DNA of 64,000 nucleotides from Saccharopolyspora endophytica. GTDB lineage: Bacteria; Actinomycetota; Actinomycetes; Mycobacteriales; Pseudonocardiaceae. The notes beneath the pieces were generated by a model. The model did no database searches, had not been told where the DNA came from, and saw only the letters and a list, made by a program, of their open reading frames with translations. The stretch lies in the NCBI RefSeq assembly GCF_018070075.1, contig NZ_JAGPXE010000002.1:1-64000 (forward strand), given 5' to 3'. The translations under genes and the position numbers were made by a program. This document shows positions 35,084-44,574 of the stretch, piece by piece (within the stretch, counting starts at the first letter, position 1; each line of letters starts with the position of its first letter).

Positions 35084-37945
35084 GTGACCATCCAGTTCAA
35101 GATCCTGGGAACCACCGGCCTGCGCATCAACGGAGACTTCGACGACACCTGGGGAAAACGCCAGGAACGCGGTCTGCTCGGGGCCTTGCTGCAGGGAGCG
35201 GGGGAGCGACGCCTGACGCGGGATGAACTGGCCCGCTGGATCTGGGCGGACGATTCGGGTCGACGTCGTCGCAATCTCCAGCAGTTGGTCAGCAGGCTCA
35301 AGCGCACTCTTGAGGGAATCGGAGTTCCCGCAGAAGTGCACACGAGCAAGGCCGGGCACTGGGTGGAGGTCGATCCGGAGAGCGTTGACTTCCACCACTT
35401 CCGACGAGTTACCAAGACCGCCGGTGAGGTCGCTGACAGCGGTGCTCACCTGGACGCGATCTGTTTGCTCGAGGAAGCGCTCGGACTGTGGGCGGGAATC
35501 CCACTAGCGGACCTGGAAACGGAATCGGCACGCGGTTTCCGGCAGAACGTGGCTCGTCCCGCGGAGATGGAGGCGAGATTCCTCCTGGTCGACTGCCGAC
35601 TCGAACTGGGGCAGTTCGCCGACGCACTCGCTGACATCGACGGCCCGATGGCTGCCGATGGCGTCAACCCACGACTCGTCGTGCAGCGCATGCGCGCTCT
35701 CAACGGGCTCGGGCGCGCTACCGAGATCTCGGGCTACTACATGCGCTTCGCTCAGGAATACCGAGAACTTGTCGGGCAGGACGTCCCCGAATGGATCCGT
35801 CGTGAACACGACGACCTGCTTGCGTCCGGAAGTCCGCGGTTGCCGGTGGCGAGCGATCACCCAGATGATGATGACGTCTCTGCTCTGGGTGATCTTCCCT
35901 CCGGCTCGTGGAGTTTCTACGGTCGAGCCGAGTTGCTGGACGATCTCAACGAGGCGGCTCGGACACGTCCCACAGGAGTGATCGCGCTCGACGGAGCGGC
36001 TGGGATCGGCAAGTCGGCGCTCGCGGTTCACTGGGCCAGGCAAGCGGCCGGTGAGCTGGTGGATCGCGTTCTCTACGTCGATCTGCAGGGATACCACGGG
36101 AAGAACCCGCTCACGGAGGACGAAATCGTCGGGACCCTGCTCTCGCAGCTCGGCGTTGTCGCCGAGCGGATACCCAGCAAGGACATGCGCGTGCACCGGC
36201 TCAGGCAGAAGTTGGCTCGACGCCGTTACCTCGTCGTCTTCGACGACGCGAAGGATTCGCAGTACGTCAGGCCCCTGTTGCGATTCGTGCGCGAATGCCT
36301 GGTTTTGGTCGCCAGTCGCAAGAAGCTCCAAGGTCTGATCCATCTCGACGGCGCTCGATCGATTGAAGTCCCGCCGCTCGACGCCGCGGAGGTGTTCCGG
36401 TGGCTGCGGGCAGAGCTGCACTCGCGGTTTCTCGTCGAGCCGCACGCGGCGAAACGCCTCGTAGACCTATGCGCGGGCATTCCTCTCGTCGTGCGGATCA
36501 TTGCTCAACACGCATCGACGCGCTCCCGGCAATCGCTGACGAGCCTCACGGAGGAGTTGCACGCTGATCGCCGCGTCCTGCTCCGCCTGGGAGGCAACGA
36601 CGACGAGGGCGCGACGATCGAGGCAGCGCTGGGGTGTTCTTACCGGGCGCTGACTCCGGCCCAGCAGACGCTCTTCCGGCTGCTCGGGCTCTACCCGGGC
36701 AGGGAGTTCGACAGCGGAGCCGCCGAGTCCTTGACGCAGTGGGAACCCGCCGAGGTCGGGCAGGCTCTCGACGCACTGGTGTCGTTGCACCTCGTTGAGC
36801 GTTCATCGGACCGCTACGAGATGCACGACTTGGTTCGCACTTGCGCGGCGAGTTGGAATCGCGACCACTCGACCACGGCGGCGGCGACCAGACGGCTGGC
36901 CGATTACGTGCTGTGGAGCGGACTGCGAGCGCGCGAGACGGTCTTTCCCACCAGAAGCGCTCCGCCGCTCGACGGGTTCCGGCCGAGCCCGTGGGCCCGC
37001 GCGTTCGCCAGTGTTGAGGACGCTTTTCGATGGGCCGGGCGGAATCAGTCCGAACTGCTGGCCGCGGCAGCCGACGCTCGTGACAACGGGTTGCACGGTC
37101 ATTGCTGGCGACTCGCGAACACCGTGTGGGAACTCCTGCGGTTGCCGGGTTGGCTGGACGCGGCCAAGGAGCTCCTGACGATGGGTCTGGACTCAGCCCG
37201 CGAGGACGACGACGCCCGGGCCATCGCCGGAACCATGGGCAACCTCGGTTCGTGCTTGCTGTGGATGGGGCAGCGAGACGAGGCCCGCGCACTGCTGCAG
37301 AAGGCGATCCTGATGGCGGGCGACGCGGAGGATCTGGCGGTCCATCACGGTGCGCTGCAAAACTACGCCCGCTGTGAAGCGGACTCGCAGAACTACGAGG
37401 GCGCCCTCAGCGTTTACAACGAAGCCTTGGGGATCGCATCAGCAGCGGGCGACCGGTACCGCGTCGGGAGCACCAAACGCCGAATCGCGGAGGTCCGGCG
37501 TCGTCAGGGCAAGCTCGACGACGCCGCCATGAACTGCAGGGAAGCGATCTTCCACCACGAGAGAGTCGGTGACTCCCAAGGTCAGGCCGACGCGCTGACC
37601 GAGTTGGCGCTCATCTGCAAGGCTGCTGGTGACTCGACGATGAGCAGGGAGTACGCGCTCCGAGCCCTGCACCTCGGCGAGTTGATGCGGGACAAGGGAA
37701 CCTGCGGTCGCGCTGCACTGGTGGTGGCTCAGAGCGCGTTGGACGAGGGGTTTTTCAACGAGGGCTTGAGGTACGGCCGGATCGCGGCGGAACACTGCGA
37801 ACAGATGCGTGACACCGCCGGTGAGATCGGAGCCGTCGAAGTGGTGACCGCGGTCCTGCAGTGCAAAGGACGCCACGAGGCCGCGGCTGAAGGCCGGAGA
37901 AGGCTCAGAGAGCTACGCGCGGACATCGACCCGCTCAGCGCCTGA
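35084..37945 (+). CDS. AfsR-type SARP/NB-ARC/TPR transcriptional regulator
   Basis: A 953-residue activator of AfsR layout: winged-helix DNA-binding domain (1-95), bacterial activator domain (about 100-245), NB-ARC ATPase with P-loop GAAGIGKS (304-311), Walker B VVFDDAK (384-390), CAGIPLVV (463-470) and a textbook MHD motif (Met580-His581-Asp582), then TPR-like repeats (about 640-945). AfsR proteins are often controlled by Ser/Thr kinases and link nutrients to secondary metabolism; this one's target is unknown. GTG 35084 gives the normal N-terminus (VTIQFKILG) with GGGGG five bases upstream; GTG 35078 or ATG 35039 are alternatives. Candidate binding repeats lie just upstream. Confidence 0.9.
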   Translation: MTIQFKILGTTGLRINGDFDDTWGKRQERGLLGALLQGAGERRLTRDELARWIWADDSGRRRRNLQQLVSRLKRTLEGIGVPAEVHTSKAGHWVEVDPESVDFHHFRRVTKTAGEVADSGAHLDAICLLEEALGLWAGIPLADLETESARGFRQNVARPAEMEARFLLVDCRLELGQFADALADIDGPMAADGVNPRLVVQRMRALNGLGRATEISGYYMRFAQEYRELVGQDVPEWIRREHDDLLASGSPRLPVASDHPDDDDVSALGDLPSGSWSFYGRAELLDDLNEAARTRPTGVIALDGAAGIGKSALAVHWARQAAGELVDRVLYVDLQGYHGKNPLTEDEIVGTLLSQLGVVAERIPSKDMRVHRLRQKLARRRYLVVFDDAKDSQYVRPLLRFVRECLVLVASRKKLQGLIHLDGARSIEVPPLDAAEVFRWLRAELHSRFLVEPHAAKRLVDLCAGIPLVVRIIAQHASTRSRQSLTSLTEELHADRRVLLRLGGNDDEGATIEAALGCSYRALTPAQQTLFRLLGLYPGREFDSGAAESLTQWEPAEVGQALDALVSLHLVERSSDRYEMHDLVRTCAASWNRDHSTTAAATRRLADYVLWSGLRARETVFPTRSAPPLDGFRPSPWARAFASVEDAFRWAGRNQSELLAAAADARDNGLHGHCWRLANTVWELLRLPGWLDAAKELLTMGLDSAREDDDARAIAGTMGNLGSCLLWMGQRDEARALLQKAILMAGDAEDLAVHHGALQNYARCEADSQNYEGALSVYNEALGIASAAGDRYRVGSTKRRIAEVRRRQGKLDDAAMNCREAIFHHERVGDSQGQADALTELALICKAAGDSTMSREYALRALHLGELMRDKGTCGRAALVVAQSALDEGFFNEGLRYGRIAAEHCEQMRDTAGEIGAVEVVTAVLQCKGRHEAAAEGRRRLRELRADIDPLSA

Positions 37946-38039
37946 CGCCACGGAGCTGTGCCTCGATCGAGCGTGCGTTCGGCACTCGTCATGATCAACT
38001 TAGCACTACTGCCTGGAGCGACTGAGCGCTACCCGCCAT

Positions 38040-38086
38040 TTGGCGTCACTCGAAAGTGTGTAGCATCACTCCCTCAAATGGGTGAT
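38040..38086 (+). promoter_or_regulatory. promoter and inverted repeat ahead of the micro-ORF
   Basis: TTGGCG (38040-38045) and TAGCAT (38061-38066) resemble -35 and -10 elements with a short 15-base spacer. Directly over the expected transcript start lies ATCAC-T-CCC / GGGTGAT (38065-38086), an inverted repeat with one bulged base that looks like an operator. Confidence 0.5.
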
Positions 38087-38129
38087 CAGGTTGCAGGTTG
38101 CGACCGGATCAAAGCCGAGAGGAGGCGAG

Positions 38130-38183
38130 TTGGCGCAGCACGACCAGAAAAACTGGGGCGGGGGCTTGGCGAAGAAGGGCTGA
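38130..38183 (+). CDS. putative 17-residue micropeptide
   Basis: TTG-started frame of 17 codons (MAQHDQKNWGGGLAKKG) with a strong GAGAGGAGG ribosome site four bases upstream. It is preceded by a promoter-like region and followed by a hairpin 20 bases after the stop, so it sits in a compact unit of its own. I do not recognise the peptide. Its place right after an AfsR-type gene recalls afsS, the small target gene after afsR in Streptomyces, but there is no sequence similarity to claim. It could also be a small RNA with a chance frame. Confidence 0.4.
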   Translation: MAQHDQKNWGGGLAKKG

Positions 38184-38203
38184 GGCACCCCAGCGCTCCA
38201 GTG

Positions 38204-38229
38204 CGCAGGCGTGTTTCCGATCGCCTGCG
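38204..38229 (+). terminator. hairpin after the micro-ORF
   Basis: Perfect 8-bp stem CGCAGGCG/CGCCTGCG with a 10-base loop, 20 bases after the micro-ORF stop. There is no T run. Confidence 0.5.
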
Positions 38230-38519
38230 ACGAGGAGGTGACGGCCACCGCCGTACGTCAGGCGTGCGGCGGCCGGGCCGACGCTCGGTTCCAAAGTGCA
38301 CGCGCAGCTCTCCTCCGTTGAAAGTGGGTCTGCGGTTCTCCGCAGCGCCATGTCAGCAGTGACTTCGCTTCGCCTTGCGGGTAAGGCCGTCGGGAGCCCT
38401 CGTGGCTCCGGAGAGCTCGGGGGAGCGGCGATTTTGGGGCCGTCGAGCGCTACTTCCTCCGGTCGGTTCGGGTCAGGTTCGCGGCGGGCAACGACGATCG
38501 TCGACGACGATGTGCGCTG
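38230..38519. other. intergenic stretch before the deaminase-like gene
   Basis: About 290 bases without a gene I can support. It contains small hairpins (CTGCGG-TTCT-CCGCAG at 38330-38345 and GGAGCC-CTCGT-GGCTCC nearby). I compared it with the dispersed repeat and found no convincing match. Confidence 0.4.
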
Positions 38520-38984
38520 ATGCCGTTGGTGGAGGGAAGGCGCGTGGTGGGGCGAGACGAGTTGCTGAACAGGGTTGTCGACGAGTGTCGGGGGCTCATC
38601 GCGCGGCGGTTTCCCGGGGATGCGGAGCGGGGAGCGGCGGCGGTGCTGCTGGACGACGGCGCGATCCTGACCGGGTCGAGCCCCGACTTCCTCAACGCCG
38701 GCGCGACGCTCTGCCACGAGGTCGAGCCCTACTGCGCGGCGTTCCGGCTCGATCGCAGGATCGTGGCCTCGGTGTGCCTGCACCGGACCGAGGACGGCAG
38801 GCATCTCGTCCTCAGCCCGTGCGGGATCTGCCGCGAGCGCCTCGCGGTTCACGGCCCGGACGTGCTCGTGGCCGTCCCCGCGTCGTCGGACCCGATCACG
38901 ATCCAATGGGTGACGCTGCGGGAGGCGCTACCGCACTACTGGGCCGCGAGCGCCTTCCCGGAGGAAGCCCCCGGCTGGGTCTGA
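38520..38984 (+). CDS. cytidine deaminase-like protein
   Basis: A 154-residue zinc-dependent deaminase of the CDA fold. The Cys-x-Glu motif is TLCHEVE (Cys65, Glu67) and the PCxxC motif is SPCGICRERL (Cys101, Cys104), so zinc ligands and catalytic glutamate are present. It could act on cytidine or a modified nucleoside such as an antibiotic; the rest is too divergent to say. GTG 38547, seven bases after GGAGGGAAGG, is a likely true start that would shorten the protein by nine residues. Part of accessory island 1. Confidence 0.82.
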   Translation: MPLVEGRRVVGRDELLNRVVDECRGLIARRFPGDAERGAAAVLLDDGAILTGSSPDFLNAGATLCHEVEPYCAAFRLDRRIVASVCLHRTEDGRHLVLSPCGICRERLAVHGPDVLVAVPASSDPITIQWVTLREALPHYWAASAFPEEAPGWV

Positions 38985-38988
38985 ACCG

Positions 38989-40128
38989 CTAGTGCTTCGC
39001 GGTGTAGGGGGCCGGGGCGGGGAGGTTGGACTTTTCGCGGATTCGGGTCGCGTGGCGGTCGATGGAGGTGAGGGCGGCGGCGACGTCGTCGGGGGTGACC
39101 TCGAAGGGCATGGAGTGGATCGTTTCGCCTTCGGCGGTTGCTGCGGTGGCCACGGCGCGAACCGAGTCGGTGTCGTCGGGGCGGATGCCGACCTCGGTGA
39201 GGGTGGTGGGCAGGCCGACGGCTGTGGTGAACTCGATGAATTCGCGCAGGTCGCCAGGGGTGGCGCCTTCCATGACCAGCTGGGCGACTGAGCCGAGGTT
39301 GACCTTCTGACCGTGGGCCAGGCCGTGGGTGGCGGCGACCGAGGTCAGGCCGTTGTGGATCGCGTGGGCCGCGGCGAGTCCACCCGACTCGAAGCCCAGG
39401 CCGGAGAGCAGCGTGTTGGCCTCGATGACCTTCTCCACCGCCGGGGTCACCTGGTGGTCGCGGACCGCGTCGATGGCGGGCAGCGCGTTCTCCCACAGGA
39501 CGTCCCAGCTGAGCTTCGCCAGCGCGGTGCCGGTGAGCGTGGGCAGGCCCCCGGCCATCGTCTTCGAGCCCGACTGGGCTGTGGCGCGGGCCTCCAGCCA
39601 GGTGGCCAGCGCGTCGCCGACTCCGGCGATCAGGAACTCCGCGGGGGCGTTGGCGACGACCTGCGAGTCGACCAGGACCAGGTCGGGATTGCGGGGGAAG
39701 AACCGGTACGCCTCGAACTCGCCTTCCTCGGTGTAGATCACCGACAGGGCGCTGCACGGTGCGTCCGTCGAGGCCACGGTGGGTGCGTTGGCCCAGCGGA
39801 TCCCGGCGAGGTGCCCGGCGGCCTTCACCGCGTCGATCGTGCTGCCGCCGCCGATCGCGACCACGACGTCAGCGCCGGACGAGGTGATCTCGCCGACGAG
39901 CCGGTCCACCTCCTTCGCGCTCGGCACCCCGCCGAAGTCCCGCCGGTCGACCGGGAGCCCGGCCTCGGTCAGCGATGTCTCGACGTCGTGGCCGACGAAC
40001 CCCCACACCACGCCGTCGGCGACCAGCATTGGCGTGGAACCCAGCTGGGCGAGGTGGTGACCGAGCTGGTGGATCGCTCCCTTGCCCTGGACGTACCGGC
40101 CGGGGCTGATCATCGTGCGGATCGTCAT
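38989..40128 (-). CDS. iron-type alcohol dehydrogenase, glycerol dehydrogenase subfamily
   Basis: A 379-residue NAD-dependent dehydrogenase of the GldA subfamily, which oxidises glycerol to dihydroxyacetone. NAD is bound by GGGSTIDAVKAAG (near 90-102). ASTDAPCSALSVIYTEEGEFE is typical for GldA. Metal ligands are expected in GVGDALATW, AAHAIHNGL and HGLAHGQKV. The start is ATG 40128, with GGAG eight bases upstream. A TGTCTCA palindrome lies about 80 bases before it. It is convergent with the deaminase-like gene, four bases apart. Confidence 0.88.
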   Translation of the reverse strand: MTIRTMISPGRYVQGKGAIHQLGHHLAQLGSTPMLVADGVVWGFVGHDVETSLTEAGLPVDRRDFGGVPSAKEVDRLVGEITSSGADVVVAIGGGSTIDAVKAAGHLAGIRWANAPTVASTDAPCSALSVIYTEEGEFEAYRFFPRNPDLVLVDSQVVANAPAEFLIAGVGDALATWLEARATAQSGSKTMAGGLPTLTGTALAKLSWDVLWENALPAIDAVRDHQVTPAVEKVIEANTLLSGLGFESGGLAAAHAIHNGLTSVAATHGLAHGQKVNLGSVAQLVMEGATPGDLREFIEFTTAVGLPTTLTEVGIRPDDTDSVRAVATAATAEGETIHSMPFEVTPDDVAAALTSIDRHATRIREKSNLPAPAPYTAKH

Positions 40129-40207
40129 GGTTGCCGCTCCTTCGGGGCCACGAGGCGATGGATCGGCCGAGCGTAGGAGCGGTGCACGTGCGGCTGCAGG
40201 GTGAGCG

Positions 40208-40224
40208 TGTCTCATCTTGAGACG
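40208..40224. promoter_or_regulatory. TGTCTCA palindrome upstream of the dehydrogenase
   Basis: TGTCTCA-TCT-TGAGACG, an almost perfect inverted repeat 80 bases before the glycerol-dehydrogenase start. TGTCTC/GAGACA palindromes are known sites of Fis-type HTH activators (AcoR-like), so this is a plausible activator site. No such regulator is encoded in the window. Confidence 0.5.
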
Positions 40225-40233
40225 GCGCGAAAA

Positions 40234-40263
40234 AGCGCCTCGCTCACGATCGAGCGAGGCGCT
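40234..40263 (-). terminator. terminator of the DUF3043 gene
   Basis: Perfect 12-bp stem (40234-40245 with 40252-40263) followed on the - strand by TTTTT, 16 bases after the DUF3043 stop. Confidence 0.9.
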
Positions 40264-40278
40264 ATTCGAAGCTTCGGA

Positions 40279-40917
40279 TCAGCTGATCTTGGCGATGTCC
40301 TTGGGGGTGTAGCGGGGGCGCGGGACGCGGAGCTTGCGGATCTGCATGGCGCGGGTGAAGGCGTACCAGCCCAGCGAGAACGGCCGGTCCTTGTGGTCCG
40401 GGAACTTGGCGCGGACCCGCTTGTTGACGTAGCGGCCCAGCAGCGTGCCCTCGACGACCATCATGATCAGCAGGGCCAGGCAGAACAGCGTCGCGTACTG
40501 CTGGATGAGCATGTTCTGCGCCAGCGTGGTGGCGAAGACGATCAGCACCAGCGGCATGAACAGGCCCATCAGGTGCCTGCGGGTGTCGACCAGGTCGCGG
40601 ACGTGGGCGCGGACCGGGCCCTTGTCGCGCGGCATCAGGTAGCGGTCGTCGCCCTGCATCATGCGCTCGCGGCGCTCCGTGGCGGCCTTGCGGCGCTCGC
40701 CCTTGTTGCCCCGGGCGCGCTTGACCGCCTCGCGCTGCGTCATCGGGGGCGGCGGGACCGGGCCGCGCCGCCTGCCCTCGGCCTCGCGCCGCGAAGGCGT
40801 CGGCTTCCCCTTCTTGGGGGTGTGATTCTGCGCGCGCTCCTCCGCGGACTGCTCTGCGTCGTTTTCGGAGTCCGTGCTTGCGGTCTGCTCAGCGCTGCTG
40901 CGGCGAAGGAACCTCAC
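40279..40917 (-). CDS. DUF3043 family membrane protein
   Basis: A 212-residue protein of the actinobacterial DUF3043 family (Rv2206 type). A long charged N-terminal tail (1-100) precedes MQGDDRYLMPRDKGPVRAHVRDLVDTRRHLMG, two membrane spans (about 118-136 and 141-158) and a basic C-terminus. It is in the cytoplasmic membrane and of unknown function. In mycobacteria it neighbours cobT/cobS on one side and erpA on the other; here about 9 kb of island 1 is inserted on the cob side. Confidence 0.88.
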   Translation of the reverse strand: MRFLRRSSAEQTASTDSENDAEQSAEERAQNHTPKKGKPTPSRREAEGRRRGPVPPPPMTQREAVKRARGNKGERRKAATERRERMMQGDDRYLMPRDKGPVRAHVRDLVDTRRHLMGLFMPLVLIVFATTLAQNMLIQQYATLFCLALLIMMVVEGTLLGRYVNKRVRAKFPDHKDRPFSLGWYAFTRAMQIRKLRVPRPRYTPKDIAKIS

Positions 40918-41128
40918 CCCTCCAGGTTATTCGACGCGTCGAACGGGCTTGCAGGAGACCGTCCGGTTCGTCCTGCGCCTACCACGTCACACCAGTTCCG
41001 GCCGTGCTTGTGCCACCATGTAGGGAGGAGACAACAACGTCCCCGGGTTCGCCCGCGGGAATACCCCGGATCCGGTCGTGGTTGAACGTCACGCCGGAAT
41101 CGGAGAGCGAGACCACGAGGGAGTGTCC

Positions 41129-41494
41129 ATGACCGCCCCGAACACTGTTACCGAGACCGAGGCGCCTGCCCACGGTGTCACGCTGACCGACTCTGCTGCC
41201 CAGAAGGCCAAGGCCCTGCTGGACCAGGAGGGTCGCGACGACATGCACCTGCGCATCGCCGTGCAGCCGGGTGGCTGCGCCGGTCTGCGCTACCAGCTCT
41301 TCTTCGACGAGCGCAGCCTCGACGGCGACGCGCGCCGCGACTTCGAGGGCCTCGGCGTGGTCGTCGACCGGATGAGCGCCCCGTACGTGGAGGGCGCGGT
41401 CATCGACTTCGTCGACTCCATCGAGAAGCAGGGCTTCACGATCGACAACCCCAACGCCGGCGGATCGTGCGCCTGCGGCGACTCGTTCCACTGA
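41129..41494 (+). CDS. erpA: A-type iron-sulfur cluster carrier
   Basis: Carries Fe-S clusters to client enzymes. 121 residues. The three cluster-ligand cysteines are Cys50 (GGCAGLRY) and Cys114/Cys116 (GGSCACG), with the family spacing. The N-terminal 15 residues are a flexible tail. The start is ATG 41129 behind GAGGGAG; a longer frame to 41078 has no ribosome site. Likely clients within the window include LipA, the Rieske protein and the Fe-S oxidase. Confidence 0.95.
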   Translation: MTAPNTVTETEAPAHGVTLTDSAAQKAKALLDQEGRDDMHLRIAVQPGGCAGLRYQLFFDERSLDGDARRDFEGLGVVVDRMSAPYVEGAVIDFVDSIEKQGFTIDNPNAGGSCACGDSFH

Positions 41495-41512
41495 CGAGCA
41501 ACCCGTTCTGAC

Positions 41513-41548
41513 AACGAGGCCGGCACCCGCTCGGGTGCCGGCCTCGTT
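41513..41548. terminator. bidirectional terminator
   Basis: Perfect 16-bp stem (41513-41528 with 41533-41548), loop GCTC, between the convergent erpA and S4-domain genes. Confidence 0.92.
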
Positions 41549-41553
41549 GCTGT

Positions 41554-42859
<1,306 letters not shown>

Positions 42860-42878
42860 GACTCGCGATTCGCAATTC

Positions 42879-42894
42879 TTGCAAAAAATTGCGA
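42879..42894. promoter_or_regulatory. LacI-type operator upstream of the amylase gene
   Basis: TTGCAA-AAAA-TTGCGA, inside an AT-rich patch and framed by a larger TTCGCAATT/AATTGCGAA inverted repeat (42869-42895). The same TTGCAA-N4-TTGC pattern occurs upstream of the binding-protein gene and of the LacI gene. Confidence 0.75.
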
Positions 42895-43004
42895 AGTGTT
42901 ATGGCTGGTAAATTGCTGGTTCCGTTGGCGTATTGACTTTACCTGCGCAAGAAAATGTGATCGTAGGCGTTCGCTCATCGCAGGAGATGCGAAGGAGAAT
43001 GTCG

Positions 43005-44453
43005 ATGCGATTAACGGTGCTAGCGCTGGCCGCGACCGTGGTCGGCACCGCCCTGGTGCCCGCCGCGTTCGGCCAGGAACGCGCTCCGGCGCCGGCCACA
43101 GCCCCCGTGGCCGGGCCGATCATCCAGATGTTCCAGTGGCCGTGGGACTCGGTCGCGAGTGAGTGCACCAACTTCCTGGGACCGAAGGGATTCGGCGCGG
43201 TCCAGGTGTCGCCGCCGCAGGAGCACATCGTGCTCCCCGAGGCCGGTCACCCCTGGTACCAGGACTACCAGCCGGTCAGCTACCAGCTCGAAACCCGCCG
43301 CGGGAACCGCGAGCAGTTCGCCAACATGGTCAAGACCTGCAACGACGCTGGCGTGCAGATCTACGCCGACGCCGTGGTCAACCACATGGCCGGTTCCGAC
43401 GGCGACCACCCGGGCAGCGCGGGTTCGGAGTTCACCAAGTACGACTACCCCGGCACCTACTCGGACGCCGATTTCCACGACTGCCGCAGGGACATCGCCA
43501 ACTACAACGACAAGTGGGAGGTCCGGAACTGCGAGCTCGTGGGGCTCGCCGACCTCAAGACCGAGAGCGACTGGGTTCGCCAGTCCGAGATCAAGTACCT
43601 CAACGACCTGATCAGCCTGGGCGTGTCCGGGTTCCGGGTCGACGGGGTCAAGCACATGCCGCCGGAGGACATCGGCGCGATCTTCGGCGGGCTCAACACC
43701 GTTCCCGGAACGGGCCAGAAGCCCTACGTGTTCCAGGAGGTCATCGCCGACTCCACCACCACGGCGGGGGAGTACGCGGGCAACGGTGACGTCACCGAGT
43801 TCGCCTACCAGGGCAAGGTCAGCGACGCGTTCAAGAACGGCTCGCTGGAGCAGCTCGACGGCTTCACCAACGAGATGCCGCTGCCCGCCGATCAGGCCGT
43901 GGTGTTCATCGACAACCACGACACCCAGCGCAGTTCGCCGACGCTGACCTACAAGGACGGCACGGCCTACGACCTGGCCGTGGGCTTCGAGCTCGCCTAC
44001 CCCTACGGCACGCCGCAGCTGATCTCGAGCTTCGCCTTCGACAACTCCGAGCAGGGCCCGCCCGCGGAGGCCGACGGCACGACCAAGCCCGCGAGCTGCG
44101 ACGACCCGGCGTGGGTGTGCGAGCACCGGCGGCCGATCATCGCCGGGATGACCGGGTTCCACAACGCGGTCCAGGGCGCCTCGCTCACCGACTGGTGGGA
44201 CAACGGTGGCGGTCAGATCGCGTTCGGCCGTCAGGACAAGGGCTTCGTGGCGATCAACCGCGAAGGAGGGGAGCTCTCGCAGACCTTCCAGACCTCGCTG
44301 CCCGCGGGCAGCTACTGCGACGTGATGTCCGGTGAGCTCTCGAACGGCGCCTGCACCGGCCAGACCGTCGAGGTCGGTGAGGACGGGAAGTTCACCGCGA
44401 CGGTGGCCCCGAACTCCGGTGTCGCGCTGCACGCCGGAGCCAAGCTCGGCTGA
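43005..44453 (+). CDS. secreted alpha-amylase (GH13)
   Basis: Extracellular hydrolysis of alpha-1,4-glucans. 482 residues. The signal peptide is MRLTVLALAATVVGTALVPAAFGQ. The catalytic domain starts GPIIQMFQWPWDSVASEC, typical of Streptomyces-type, animal-like amylases. Catalytic residues are Asp213 (GFRVDGVKH), Glu245 (FQEVIAD) and Asp306 (IDNHDTQR). It ends with the C-terminal beta domain and has no starch-binding module. ATG 43005 is seven bases after AAGGAG; the ATG two codons earlier is too close. Regulated probably by the LacI operator at 42879. Confidence 0.94.
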   Translation: MRLTVLALAATVVGTALVPAAFGQERAPAPATAPVAGPIIQMFQWPWDSVASECTNFLGPKGFGAVQVSPPQEHIVLPEAGHPWYQDYQPVSYQLETRRGNREQFANMVKTCNDAGVQIYADAVVNHMAGSDGDHPGSAGSEFTKYDYPGTYSDADFHDCRRDIANYNDKWEVRNCELVGLADLKTESDWVRQSEIKYLNDLISLGVSGFRVDGVKHMPPEDIGAIFGGLNTVPGTGQKPYVFQEVIADSTTTAGEYAGNGDVTEFAYQGKVSDAFKNGSLEQLDGFTNEMPLPADQAVVFIDNHDTQRSSPTLTYKDGTAYDLAVGFELAYPYGTPQLISSFAFDNSEQGPPAEADGTTKPASCDDPAWVCEHRRPIIAGMTGFHNAVQGASLTDWWDNGGGQIAFGRQDKGFVAINREGGELSQTFQTSLPAGSYCDVMSGELSNGACTGQTVEVGEDGKFTATVAPNSGVALHAGAKLG

Positions 44454-44459
44454 TCGACG

Positions 44460-44511
44460 CCCGGCACGTGGGCTGTTCGGATGCATTTGCCGAACTCCTG
44501 CGTGCCGGGCA
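44460..44511. terminator. terminator of the amylase gene
   Basis: Nested hairpin: GCCCGGCACG/CGTGCCGGGC (10 bp) outside and GTTCGG/CCGAAC inside, six bases after the amylase stop. Confidence 0.8.
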
Positions 44512-44574
44512 TATCCGAATTGATCTCATGTTCGTTGGGGGGTTGATCCCACGTGGGCAGGAAGGGCGATTCGG

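Noticed and set aside
38320..38400. Possible further copy of the structured repeat near 38.3 kb
   Set aside because: It shares only GACTTCG and small hairpins; neither the 25-base flank nor the C-A stem can be aligned.
42860..43004. AT-rich patch before the amylase gene as a sign of foreign DNA
   Set aside because: It is short and explained by the operator and promoter; the gene itself has normal high-GC codon use.
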